Notes under the pieces: generated by a model
Told to the model about the DNA's origin: nothing
What the model saw: the letters and a program-made list of their open reading frames with translations, nothing else
Database searches by the model: none
Part shown: piece after piece, positions 17,841 to 26,944 of the stretch
Numbering within the stretch: position 1 is the first letter of the stretch
How the letters are laid out: the number at the start of each line of letters is the position of its first letter
Assembly (NCBI GenBank): GCA_002704915.1
Contig: PAIP01000020.1
Span: forward strand, 28,421-92,420
Direction: 5' to 3'
Origin: Parvularcula sp.
GTDB lineage: Bacteria > Pseudomonadota > Alphaproteobacteria > Caulobacterales > Parvularculaceae
DNA length: 64,000 nucleotides
Program-made: the position numbers and the translations under genes

Positions 17841-19500
17841 CGATATTTCTCCGGAATGTTTCGGGCAGAAAGAGAATGCCGACAATCGCCGTCATGCCGG
17901 CGACGATCACAGGATACCAAAGCCCGTAATGGATATTTCCGGTCGCTGCGACCATGGCGAAGGCGGTCGTCGGCAGAAAGCCGCCGAACCAGCCATTGCC
18001 GATATGATAGGGAAGCGACATGGAGGTGTAGCGGATGCGTGCCGGAAACAGCTCCACCAGCATCGCCGCCAGAGGCGCATAGGCCGCCGTCACCATCAAC
18101 ATGATGGCGACGACAATCGCGATGACGAGCGGCCGGTTTATTTTTTCAGGGTCCGCCTCTTCCGGGTAACCGGCCTCGATCAGGCGAGCGCTGACGGCCG
18201 CCTGAAACCTGTCGATTTCAGCCGCCAGTTCATCTTCTTCGTAAGCTGACGGGTCGGGCGCGGTGATGGTCACGTCCCCCACATGCACTTCCGCCAGCGT
18301 TCCGGCGGGCGCGCGGGCGTTTTCATAATTGATCCCGTTGCGCGCGAGATAGGCCTTGGCGATGTCGCAGCTCGTTTCATCGAAGGTATTCTTGCCGATG
18401 GGATCGAACTGAAAAGAACATTCATCCGGATTGGCGACGACAGTCACTGGCGTTTTGCGAATGGCCTGCGCATAGTCCGGATTGGCTGCATAGGTGAGCG
18501 CCTTGAACAAGGGGAACAATGTGAGGGCCGCCATAACGCAGGCGGTCATGATAATTTTCTTGCGTCCAATCTTGTCACTGAGCCAGCCGAAGAAAACGAA
18601 GGTCGGGGTGGCGATGATCAACGCAATCACCAGAAGAATATTCGAGGTCGCCGGATCCACATCGGCGATCCGCTCCAGATAAAAGAGCGTATAAAACTGC
18701 CCCGTATACCCTATCACCGCCTGCCCGGCGACGCCGCCGAATAGGGCGATCAGCACGAATTTCAGATTCGACCAGCGGCCGAAGGATTCCGATAACGGCG
18801 CTTTCGAAGTCGCGCCCTCATCCTTCATTTTCTGAAATACCGGACTTTCCGCGAGTTGAAGCCTGATCCATAGCGAAACGCCAAGCAAGAAGATTGAGAA
18901 CAGAAAAGGCGCGCGCCAACCCCAGGACGAAAACGCCTCTTCGCCGATCAAACTCCTTATGCCGATTACAAGAAGCAGCGCCGTAAACAGGCCAATAGTG
19001 GCTGTCGTTTGAATGAAACTCGTGAAGAAGCCGCGTTTTCCTTCAGGCGCGTGTTCAGCAACATAGGTTGCCGCGCCGCCATATTCGCCGCCGACGGCAA
19101 GCCCCTGCAATAATCGCAACGTCACGAGAATGATCGGCGCCGCGATGCCGATCTGCTCGTAACTCGGCAGAAACCCTACCGCAAAAGTGGAAAGTCCCAT
19201 CAATCCCATGGTGACGAGAAAAGTGTTCTTGCGTCCGACCACGTCGCCGACCCAGCCGAACACGATTGAGCCGAAGGGGCGGACAGCGAAGCCTGCGGCA
19301 AAAGCGGCGAGCGCAAGGATAAACGCCGTCGTTTCGTTCACGCCGGAGAAGAATTGCGCAGAGATGTAACTGGCCAACAGACCGTAAAGATAGAAGTCGT
19401 ACCACTCGAACATCGTGCCAAGCGATGAAGCGGCGATGACTTTCACCTCATTCTGTTTCAGATCGTGCGCGGCGTCGGCCGCATGCGCCCCTGCAGTCAT
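17833..19500 (-). CDS. MFS transporter, metabolite:H+ symporter (MHS) family, with large loop
   Basis: A 555-aa carrier. GTMFEWYDFYLYGLLASYIS near residue 25 is the hallmark of the MHS family (ProP, KgtP, ShiA), which imports organic acids and zwitterions. Helices 1-6 carry the MFS loop GWVGDVVGRKNTFL. About 90 hydrophilic residues are inserted in the second half (from NPDYAQAIRKTPVTVVANPDE), making it longer than the usual 430-450 aa. The ATG at 19500 has AGGAGAG before it; the track's start at 19605 adds a basic extension without support. Co-transcribed with the M28-like protein and esterase. Confidence 0.86.
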   Translation of the reverse strand: MTAGAHAADAAHDLKQNEVKVIAASSLGTMFEWYDFYLYGLLASYISAQFFSGVNETTAFILALAAFAAGFAVRPFGSIVFGWVGDVVGRKNTFLVTMGLMGLSTFAVGFLPSYEQIGIAAPIILVTLRLLQGLAVGGEYGGAATYVAEHAPEGKRGFFTSFIQTTATIGLFTALLLVIGIRSLIGEEAFSSWGWRAPFLFSIFLLGVSLWIRLQLAESPVFQKMKDEGATSKAPLSESFGRWSNLKFVLIALFGGVAGQAVIGYTGQFYTLFYLERIADVDPATSNILLVIALIIATPTFVFFGWLSDKIGRKKIIMTACVMAALTLFPLFKALTYAANPDYAQAIRKTPVTVVANPDECSFQFDPIGKNTFDETSCDIAKAYLARNGINYENARAPAGTLAEVHVGDVTITAPDPSAYEEDELAAEIDRFQAAVSARLIEAGYPEEADPEKINRPLVIAIVVAIMLMVTAAYAPLAAMLVELFPARIRYTSMSLPYHIGNGWFGGFLPTTAFAMVAATGNIHYGLWYPVIVAGMTAIVGILFLPETFRRNIDE

Positions 19501-19617
19501 GAACGTTTCTCTCCTGATTTCAGACCTTCGCCGGTCTGACGCCGGCTTCGTCCGCTTATGACGCATGACGCGCCTTTTTCTTTTCCGGCTTGCCGAAAAG
19601 CACAAACCGGCCTTTCG

Positions 19618-20505
19618 TTAGCCTGTCATGGAAACATCTCCCGCGCCGGCGCTCTCCAGTTCACGTTGACCTTGCGTGAAGCCGTATCGCGGCGCGATGT
19701 CGCTCGTCCTGTCGGTAATTTTATTCCAGGTCTCTATAATGCGGTCCGCGGCGCCATCTCCGCCGCCGATCAAGACGCCATCAGTGAGCGTGATGTGAGC
19801 AGAAGCAAAATGCCCGGCGCCGGCACAAAGGATAGCGCGGGTCGGCGCCTCTTCTGCAACCAGGGCGGCTATGCCGGGACTGACCAGCGCGGGATCGAGA
19901 CGGTCAAGCGCTTCCTTTGACAGGACACCGCCGGTCATCTGCGTCGCCGCAGTGGGCGCGAGACAGTTAACGCGGATATCGTATTTCTCCCCTTCGATGG
20001 CGAGGGTCTGCATCAGGCCAACGAGCGCCATTTTCGCGGCGCCGTAATTCGATTGTCCGAAATTGCCGTAGAGACCCGATGACGATGTCGTCATAACGAT
20101 CCGGCCGAACTGCTGCCCGCGCATCGTTTCCCATACTGCTTTTGTGCAAACTACGGCGCCCATCAGATGAACATCGACCACCAGCCGAAAATCATCGAGC
20201 TCCATCTTCGCGAAACTTCTGTCGCGCAGAATGCCGGCATTGTTGACGAGGATATCGACGCGCCCCCAACGCTCGACGGTCTTGGCGACCATCTCCGCGA
20301 TGCGGTCTTCGTCTGTCACAGAAGCTGGAAACGCCAAAGCTTCGCCGCCTAACGCACATATTTCGGCAGCGACTTTCTCCGCATTGTCCGCATCAAGATC
20401 ATTCACAACAATCCTTGCGCCATGACGCGCCAGCTCAAGCGCATGGCAGCGACCGAGTCCCCCGCCCGCGCCCGTGATGATTGCAACCCGGTTAGCCAGT
20501 TTCAT
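19618..20505 (-). CDS. SDR-family oxidoreductase (MFE-2/HSD17B4-like)
   Basis: A 295-aa short-chain dehydrogenase. The NAD(P)-binding motif TGAGGGLGRCHALELARHG is at the N-terminus, NNAG is in DILVNNAGILRD and the YxxxK pair is in SNYGAAKMAL. The sequence style, including VVNDLDADNAEKV, resembles the dehydrogenase part of peroxisomal multifunctional enzyme type 2, so it probably acts on 3-hydroxyacyl-CoA or a related alcohol. Strong AGGAGGGG ribosome site. First gene of the left arm (SDR, MHS, M28-like, esterase); a candidate TetR operator lies 76 bp upstream. Confidence 0.85.
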   Translation of the reverse strand: MKLANRVAIITGAGGGLGRCHALELARHGARIVVNDLDADNAEKVAAEICALGGEALAFPASVTDEDRIAEMVAKTVERWGRVDILVNNAGILRDRSFAKMELDDFRLVVDVHLMGAVVCTKAVWETMRGQQFGRIVMTTSSSGLYGNFGQSNYGAAKMALVGLMQTLAIEGEKYDIRVNCLAPTAATQMTGGVLSKEALDRLDPALVSPGIAALVAEEAPTRAILCAGAGHFASAHITLTDGVLIGGGDGAADRIIETWNKITDRTSDIAPRYGFTQGQRELESAGAGDVSMTG

Positions 20506-20580
20506 TTACTTACGCCCCTCCTGCCCGCTCATATTCGCTATCTTGTGAGTTAATTAAAAAGGTGTGACTTCGCCTTTGGC

Positions 20581-20594
20581 TGACACGTTTGTCA
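20581..20594. promoter_or_regulatory. Candidate TetR operator TGACACGTTTGTCA
   Basis: Perfect 5-bp inverted arms (TGACA/TGTCA) with a 4-bp spacer, upstream of the SDR gene. A related sequence, TCACACACTTGTCA (11 of 14 bases), lies upstream of the TonB receptor at 21561. Confidence 0.35.
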
Positions 20595-20597
20595 AAC

Positions 20598-21302
20598 CTA
20601 AACCGCTTTTTTCTTCTCAGCAGGTCGTTCTTTGCAAATGTTGTGAAAACCGGCCGCCATAAAGCGCGCCATGCGCGCCTTCACGGCCGCATAATCACTC
20701 GATTTACACAAACCTCCCGATAGCTTGTCGATCCGCCCTGTGCGCGCCAGCGTCAGCATCAAAGCGCCCGTCACGAAATGATAACCCCAGAATATGTCTT
20801 CTTCTGCAGCCTCAGGCAGCGCTTTCTTCAATATCTCGATCAGGCGCAATACAACCGGGTCGAAATGCTGGTCCATCATTACCGCGCCCCATTCCGGCGT
20901 GTTGGCGACCTGGGCGCTGAGCGCGCCGTAATTGCGCCAGCCCTCGCCCCCTTCAATGTAAAGATCGAGATCGGTGTCCAGAAAAGCGTGCAATGCGCCC
21001 TCGACAGTCGGTTTGCCGTCGGTCTCTTCGTCATAGGCTTCAAGCGCCTTCATGCGGCGCTCGCTCGTTACAGCAGCACGACGCGCAAAAACCTCATCGA
21101 ACAACTTCTGCTTGTCGTCGAAATAGTAATTCACAAGGGTGTGGTGGACTCCGACGCGCTTGGCCACGTCTTTTAACGTAACGCCATGCAAGCCATGCAG
21201 CGAAAAAAGATGTTCAGCCACATCGAGGATCTGCTCGGTGGTTTCCGCCCTTTTTTCGGCTTTTGTCTGACGTTTGCGCCGCGGATTACCGTCTGCTGGC
21301 AA
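20598..21302 (-). CDS. TetR/AcrR-family regulator (left copy)
   Basis: A 234-aa repressor-type protein. The N-terminal HTH runs through EQILDVAEHLFSLHGLHGVTLKDVAKRVGVHHTLVNYYFDDKQKLF. The C-terminal ligand domain is closely similar to that of the TetR at 28582 (shared IEGG, SPEWG-type, YHFVTGALMLTLARTGRIDKLSGGLCKS). It starts with TTG, 21302, preceded by AAGGGGA, as does its paralogue. It is divergent from the TonB-receptor operon. Likely responds to the ester, acid or acyl-CoA handled by the cluster (inference). Confidence 0.9.
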   Translation of the reverse strand: MPADGNPRRKRQTKAEKRAETTEQILDVAEHLFSLHGLHGVTLKDVAKRVGVHHTLVNYYFDDKQKLFDEVFARRAAVTSERRMKALEAYDEETDGKPTVEGALHAFLDTDLDLYIEGGEGWRNYGALSAQVANTPEWGAVMMDQHFDPVVLRLIEILKKALPEAAEEDIFWGYHFVTGALMLTLARTGRIDKLSGGLCKSSDYAAVKARMARFMAAGFHNICKERPAEKKKAV

Positions 21303-21656
21303 GATAGTCCCCTTCTTTTCGCTCTCATCTTTTGAAAATGGCGATTCTTGAATCGTTCATATAGCGCTGATGTCGAACCGCAACCGACAGACGCCGTTCG
21401 ATCGCTTCAACGCCATCCGCAACATCTCGTTCGGACGCGTAGCGTTCGCCGAGACTTATTCGCGCAGTCATCGCTCCGCACACCCTGTTTCCGGTCGCTT
21501 CAGACACAGATCGAAAGACCCTCTGCCTACGCCGCGCATCAATTTTCGCCCCCATGTTATTCACACACTTGTCAGTGAATATTTTTTCTCATAGGATCGC
21601 AAGGGTAAAAAATGGCTCGCTGGCGTTAAGACCGGCTGGCCGGGAGGGAAAATCTT
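21303..21656. other. Divergent promoter region between TetR and TonB receptor
   Basis: 354 bp. Contains the candidate operator TCACACACTTGTCA near 21561 and an AT-rich segment around 21555-21595 that probably holds the receptor promoter. Overlapping ORFs listed here have no ribosome site and look spurious. Confidence 0.55.
21561..21574. promoter_or_regulatory. Candidate TetR operator, imperfect copy
   Basis: TCACACACTTGTCA matches TGACACGTTTGTCA (20581) at 11 of 14 positions. It lies 83 bp upstream of the TonB-receptor start. Confidence 0.3.
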
Positions 21657-23927
21657 ATGAAAACCGCGCTTTATGCGTCCGCGTCGGCGGCCGCCTTTTT
21701 TGCACTATCCGGCCAGGCAATGGCGCAGTCAGGCGCCGCAGAAACCGGCGCCGAGAGTAACTCCAGCGACACCATCGTCGTTACGGCCACCCGCCGCGAG
21801 GAGAGCCTTCAAGATGTGCCGCTTGCAATAACCGCCTTCAGCCAAGACGAGCTCAGCGAAAAAGGCATTGTCGGCTATGAGGGCATCGCCTTTGAGACGC
21901 CCGGAACAGTTCTCAATCAGCCGAGTGCGAACTTCAACAATTTCACCGTTCGCGGCATCACCACCAATGGATATGGCGCAAATCTGCAAAGCACGGTTAC
22001 GATCTATGTAGACGAGCTGCCGATTTCGGCGAACGGCAACTCCACAATTCTTGACCCAACGCTTTTCGACGTTGAGCGTGTGGAGTTCTTGCGCGGTCCG
22101 CAAGGAACCCTGTTCGGATCGGGCTCTCTGGCCGGCGCCATGCGGTTTCTGACGAAAAGCCCTGATCTCGATGAATTCGACACTGCGCTCGCCGTTGATT
22201 TAGGGCTTACGGACGATGACTCTGTTCGTCAACGCTACAATGGCATGCTGAATATCCCGCTTGTTGAAGACAAACTGGCGGTTCGCGCTGTCGGGTTCTA
22301 TCGACATGAAGAGGGCTGGGTCACAAATGTCGGCACCGGCATCGAAAACGCCAACACGCTTGTGAATTGGGGGGGGCGCGTCATCGCGCTTTGGGAGCCA
22401 AATGAGTGGGCGTCCTTGCGATTGATGGCGCTTCATGAAGAAAGCGATCCGGAAGATTCCTCTTTCATCAATCCCATGCGCGGCGGCGGCGATCGCGAAA
22501 CCCGGACGTCTCGGCGGCCAGACTTGTATGCAGGAAATCTCGACTCCTACAATGCCACACTGAACTTAGACTTGGGTTTCGCGGACTTTATTTCCTCAAC
22601 GACCTATGCGGAATTTGATCAGAAGTTCTACGTAGATCTTGATGCGACGTTTAACTTCTTTGTGCCTTTCGCGCTCGACGCTGACGCCTTTGCAGAATCC
22701 TTCGTCGAAGAGGCGCGCCTGGTCTCAAAGGGAGACAGCAAACTGCAATGGGTCGCGGGTCTGTTCTATTTCTCGCGTCAGTTTGACCTTGAATCCAACC
22801 AGCGCACCGACCCGGCTTTTCTTGCAGCGCAAGGGCTTACAGGACTGTCGGACGAATATTTCCTGAGGCGGCGCACCTCTAACGATTCGCATGAACTCGC
22901 CGGCTTCGGCGAGCTTACCTATCGGTTTTCGGACCAGTTTTGGCTCACAGCAGGGCTTCGTTACGGGACGACGAAAGTTCAGGGCTTCACTGAAGGCGGA
23001 TACACCAGCGACTACATCGCAAGAGCGCTTTCCTTCATGCCCGGTCCCATTACGATTACGCCAATTGCACCCGCCGAAGGCGCCGTGGGAAAGGAAAGCG
23101 GGCCATCCTATAAATTCAGCGCATCTTTCAAGCCGGCGGACAATGTCACCACTTATGCGACTTATTCCACCGGCTTTCGCACGCCTGTCGTCAATGCGCG
23201 CGCAGGGGTGCCCAGTTTCGCCGATCCGAACGATCCCTTTATCATTCCTGAGGGCGCCGATTCGGATAATTTAAGAAATTACGAGATTGGCCTGAAAGGC
23301 AATTGGTTCGATGGGAAACTCCAGACCAATGTCGCCGCTTACTATATCGACTGGAACGACATTCAGGTTCAGGCAAACCGCGTTTCCGATCAGGTGCAGT
23401 TCGCGACCAATATCGGCGGCGCACGCAGCATGGGTTTTGAATTTGAACTTGACGCCTACCCGACGAGAGGCCTGTCGATTGGCCTGAACGGTTCGGTTAA
23501 TGACACCGAGGTCAATGATCTCACAACCGCAGAAGCGGAAATTTCCGGGGCGGTGGAAGGAATACAGTTAGCATTCCCGACTTTCCAGGGATCAGTCTAT
23601 CTGAAATACGTGCATCCAATCACAGACAATATTAGTGCATTCTACACAGTGAATGCCCGCCATGTGGGCGACTACCCCAATCAATTTCCCTTTGTCCCGG
23701 GACAGCCTGGCGTGCCATCGCCCACATATACCACCACAGAAGCCTATCAGGCTGTGAACATGTCATTGGGCGCTAACATTGGGGATCACATCAAAGCTTC
23801 GCTCTATGTAGAAAACCTCACTGACGATCATTCGATCATTTACTCACACCCCGAAGCATTTGCGGATTCTCGCGCCAGCACGCTCCGTCCACGTACAATT
23901 GGGCTTCGGTTCAACTACGACTACTAA
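21657..23927 (+). CDS. TonB-dependent outer-membrane receptor
   Basis: A 756-aa outer-membrane transporter with a signal peptide (AAAFFALSGQAMAQ), a TonB box in SDTIVVTATRREESLQDVP, a plug domain (about 55-165, with VERVEFLRGPQGTLFGSGSLAGA) and a 22-strand-type barrel ending in an aromatic-rich strand (GLRFNYDY). Imports a substrate using TonB energy; the neighbouring esterase and MFS carrier suggest an ester or its acid. Strong Shine-Dalgarno GGGAGGGAAAA. First gene of the right-arm operon. Confidence 0.93.
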   Translation: MKTALYASASAAAFFALSGQAMAQSGAAETGAESNSSDTIVVTATRREESLQDVPLAITAFSQDELSEKGIVGYEGIAFETPGTVLNQPSANFNNFTVRGITTNGYGANLQSTVTIYVDELPISANGNSTILDPTLFDVERVEFLRGPQGTLFGSGSLAGAMRFLTKSPDLDEFDTALAVDLGLTDDDSVRQRYNGMLNIPLVEDKLAVRAVGFYRHEEGWVTNVGTGIENANTLVNWGGRVIALWEPNEWASLRLMALHEESDPEDSSFINPMRGGGDRETRTSRRPDLYAGNLDSYNATLNLDLGFADFISSTTYAEFDQKFYVDLDATFNFFVPFALDADAFAESFVEEARLVSKGDSKLQWVAGLFYFSRQFDLESNQRTDPAFLAAQGLTGLSDEYFLRRRTSNDSHELAGFGELTYRFSDQFWLTAGLRYGTTKVQGFTEGGYTSDYIARALSFMPGPITITPIAPAEGAVGKESGPSYKFSASFKPADNVTTYATYSTGFRTPVVNARAGVPSFADPNDPFIIPEGADSDNLRNYEIGLKGNWFDGKLQTNVAAYYIDWNDIQVQANRVSDQVQFATNIGGARSMGFEFELDAYPTRGLSIGLNGSVNDTEVNDLTTAEAEISGAVEGIQLAFPTFQGSVYLKYVHPITDNISAFYTVNARHVGDYPNQFPFVPGQPGVPSPTYTTTEAYQAVNMSLGANIGDHIKASLYVENLTDDHSIIYSHPEAFADSRASTLRPRTIGLRFNYDY

Positions 23928-23930
23928 TCG

Positions 23931-25292
23931 ATGACGACGACCGGGTCGCCATCGCTGGAAACAGCCAGCACGCCCGCCCAAGGTCACGCCGCAACAGCGG
24001 CGCGGCCGGGCGGACGTGCCTGGTGGGTGCTCGGCGTCCTGTGCTTCGTCTATGTCCTGAATTTTCTTGACCGTCAGTTGATTTCCATATTGGCGAAACC
24101 GATTCAGGACGAATTGCAGATCAGCGACGGACAGCTCGGGCTCATCACCGGGCTTTATTTCGCTCTTTTCTATTGCGTCATCGCGCTCCCTGTCGGCTGG
24201 CTTGCGGACAAAACCAACCGCGTGCGCGTCTTGTCTTTCGCCTGTTTTTTATGGAGCGCCGCGACCATGGCTTGCGGCCTGGCGCGCAGCTATCCACAGC
24301 TTGTCGCCGCCCGCATAACGGTGGGCATCGGCGAGGCAGGCGGCGTGCCGCCCTCTTACGCCATCATCTCCGATTATTTTCCGTCGGGCATGCGCGGCCG
24401 CGCGCTCGGCCTTTACAATATGGGCCCGTCCATCGGCGCCGCCCTTGGCGTCGCTTTCGGCGCTTCCATCGCGGCGGCGTTCAGTTGGCGTGACGCTTTC
24501 ATTTCGATCGGCGTCGTCGGAATTTTGACGTCTTTCATCGTTCTTTTTTTCGTGCGCGAACCCAAACGCGGCGGCCTTGACGCAGCCCCAGGCGTTGATG
24601 CGCCCCTCCCCGCGCCGACGCCGGCAACAGAAAATTTCTGGGAAACATTTCGCACGTTCTTCGCGCGCCCTTCGCTGCGTCTCATCGCATTTGCGGGCGG
24701 CGCCACGCAATTCGTCACCTACGCCATCGTCAACTTCACAGTCCTGTTCCTGATGCGTGAAAAGGGAATGACACTGAATGAAATCGCTATCTACTACGCT
24801 CTTCTCATCGGTATCGCGACCAGCGCCGGGATGTATGTTTCCGGCCGCTTAGTGGACTGGCTGTCGCGGCGAAGCATGTCTGCCTACGCCTATGTGCCCG
24901 CGGCGGGTCTAACGCTCGCTGTCCCGTTTTTCATCGGTTTTGTCTGGGCGCCTGACTGGCCGCTCGCCATGGCTTTCCTCGCCGTGCCGACATTCTTCAA
25001 TTTTTTCTATCTTTCGCCCGCCGTGGCGTTAGTCCAGGAAGAGGTGAAGCCCAGCCAGCGCGTGCTTTCGGGGGCGCTCCTTTTGCTTGTTATGAATCTG
25101 ATCGGCCTCGGCTTCGGGCCGACCTATCTCGGCATGGCCAGCGATTTCTTCCGCAATGGTCATCCAGACAATTCACTGCAACTGGCGTTCTACACGCTTA
25201 TTCCGTTTTATATTCTGGCGATCGGGCTTTTTCTTTGGCTTGCAAGAGTCTTGCGCCGGGAAGGAACTGCCATTGGAGGACGCGCATCATGA
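23931..25292 (+). CDS. MFS transporter, spinster-like
   Basis: A 453-aa inner-membrane carrier starting 3 bp after the receptor stop. FVYVLNFLDRQLISILAKPIQ at helix 1 and GWLADKTNRVRVL in the helix 2-3 loop are typical of the spinster-type MFS group common in sphingomonads and Caulobacterales beside TonB receptors. Stop overlaps the start of the next esterase (ATGA). Likely moves the imported compound or its hydrolysis product across the inner membrane. Confidence 0.87.
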   Translation: MTTTGSPSLETASTPAQGHAATAARPGGRAWWVLGVLCFVYVLNFLDRQLISILAKPIQDELQISDGQLGLITGLYFALFYCVIALPVGWLADKTNRVRVLSFACFLWSAATMACGLARSYPQLVAARITVGIGEAGGVPPSYAIISDYFPSGMRGRALGLYNMGPSIGAALGVAFGASIAAAFSWRDAFISIGVVGILTSFIVLFFVREPKRGGLDAAPGVDAPLPAPTPATENFWETFRTFFARPSLRLIAFAGGATQFVTYAIVNFTVLFLMREKGMTLNEIAIYYALLIGIATSAGMYVSGRLVDWLSRRSMSAYAYVPAAGLTLAVPFFIGFVWAPDWPLAMAFLAVPTFFNFFYLSPAVALVQEEVKPSQRVLSGALLLLVMNLIGLGFGPTYLGMASDFFRNGHPDNSLQLAFYTLIPFYILAIGLFLWLARVLRREGTAIGGRAS

Positions 25293-26944
25293 CTTTTCTA
25301 TCCCGTTTCATGACGGCTGCTCTATTCGCTTTTATCGCTGCATGCGCCCATGCCGCCGACGCCAGCCCGAACACCACCGTAATAAATGCGCCTGCAGGCT
25401 CCATTAGAGGCGTGAAGCGGGACGGCGTTCAATCCTTCAAAGGCATTCCTTATGCGGCGGCGCCAATCGGCGAGTTGCGCTGGAAACGGCCTGCGGCGGC
25501 GGCGGGCTGGGAAGGCGTGCTTGACGCAACCGAGTTCGGTCCGGCCTGCATGCAGTTTCGCGCCGACCCCACAAGCATTTACGCCGAGAATCTCGATGCG
25601 GTCAGCGAAGACTGCCTGTCGCTCAATATCTGGAAGCCGGAAGACGCCGAGAACGCACCGGTGTTCGTCTGGATTCACGGCGGCGCGTTGCGCGGCGGCG
25701 CAAGCAGCATGTCCATATATGACGGCGCAGCGCTCGCCGAACGCGGCGTCATCGTTGTGTCGATCAATTACCGCCTTGGCGTGTTCGGCTATCTGGCGCA
25801 TCCGGAACTGAGCGCGGAATCGCCCGACGGCGTTTCCGGGAATTACGGCCTTCTCGATCAAATCGCCGCGCTTGAATGGGTCCAGCGCAATATCGCAGCC
25901 TTTGGCGGCGACCCGGACAATGTGACCATTGCGGGCGAGTCCGCCGGCGCGCTCAGCGTGATGTATCTTATGGCCTCGCCCCCCGCCCGGGGACTGTTCC
26001 ATAGAGCAATCGCCCAAAGCGCCTATATGATTTCAACACCCTCGCTGAAAGAAGCGCGCTACGGCATGCCTGCGGCTGAGGCGGTCGGCGTCTATGTCGC
26101 CAGCAAGCTCGGCGCCGATGATATGGCGGCAATGCGCGAGATGGATGCGGATACGCTTTTAAAAAAATCGATCAAAGCGGGCTATGTCGCCTGGGGAACC
26201 GTGGACGGCGTCATTCTGCCCGATGAACTGGTGAACGTCTTCGACCGCGGCGAACAGGCGCCGGTTCCGATCCTTGCGGGCTTTAACAGCGGAGAAATTC
26301 GGTCTCTCCGGGCGCTTCTGCCAAAACCGCCGAAAAACGCCGAAGTTTATGAAACCGAGATCCGCGCGCGCTATGGCGAACTGGCCGATGCTTTCCTGGA
26401 GCAATATCCGCCCGACGATATTGAAGAAAGCATGCTCGCGACAACGCGAGACGCCATGTATGGTTGGACCGCCGAGCGTCTTGCCCGCAATCAGACGGAG
26501 ATCGGCGCAGAGGGCTATCTCTATATTTTCGATCACGGCTATCCAGCCGCAAACCGGCTCGGGCTGCACGCCTTTCACGCCAGCGAAATTCCCTACATGT
26601 TCGGAACCATCGACAACACGACGCCGACCTGGCCGGAAATTCCCAACACTGCTGTTGAGCGGAATTTGTCCGACGCAATGGTCGGATACTGGTCGTCTTT
26701 CGCGCGGGACGGAGCGCCGAGCGCTGAAGGCTATGCGGCCTGGCGCCCCTATTCCTCGGATGAAGCCTATATGTATTTTGAGGGCGAACCTGAAGGGGGC
26801 GCGAGGGATCTGCTTCCGGGCATGTACGAACTGCACGAAAAAGTCATGTGCCGGCGGCGCGCCGCGGGCGACATCGCATGGAACTGGAATGTCGGCGTCG
26901 CCTCGCCGCCTTTGCCGCCGCAGGCGCCGGGGGGCCAATGCTAG
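25289..26944 (+). CDS. Type-B carboxylesterase, exported (right-arm paralogue)
   Basis: A 551-aa carboxylesterase. Nucleophile motif GESAGALSV, oxyanion region VFVWIHGGALRGG and catalytic-His region LHAFHASEIPYMFG. The signal peptide is FMTAALFAFIAACAHAADA; a Cys-Ala pair in it could be read as a lipobox, but AHA-A fits signal peptidase I better. The ATG at 25289 overlaps the MFS stop by 4 bp (ATGA); the track start at 25235 is internal to the MFS gene. Strongly similar to the esterase at 14831, indicating duplication within the cluster. Confidence 0.88.
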   Translation: MTFLSRFMTAALFAFIAACAHAADASPNTTVINAPAGSIRGVKRDGVQSFKGIPYAAAPIGELRWKRPAAAAGWEGVLDATEFGPACMQFRADPTSIYAENLDAVSEDCLSLNIWKPEDAENAPVFVWIHGGALRGGASSMSIYDGAALAERGVIVVSINYRLGVFGYLAHPELSAESPDGVSGNYGLLDQIAALEWVQRNIAAFGGDPDNVTIAGESAGALSVMYLMASPPARGLFHRAIAQSAYMISTPSLKEARYGMPAAEAVGVYVASKLGADDMAAMREMDADTLLKKSIKAGYVAWGTVDGVILPDELVNVFDRGEQAPVPILAGFNSGEIRSLRALLPKPPKNAEVYETEIRARYGELADAFLEQYPPDDIEESMLATTRDAMYGWTAERLARNQTEIGAEGYLYIFDHGYPAANRLGLHAFHASEIPYMFGTIDNTTPTWPEIPNTAVERNLSDAMVGYWSSFARDGAPSAEGYAAWRPYSSDEAYMYFEGEPEGGARDLLPGMYELHEKVMCRRRAAGDIAWNWNVGVASPPLPPQAPGGQC

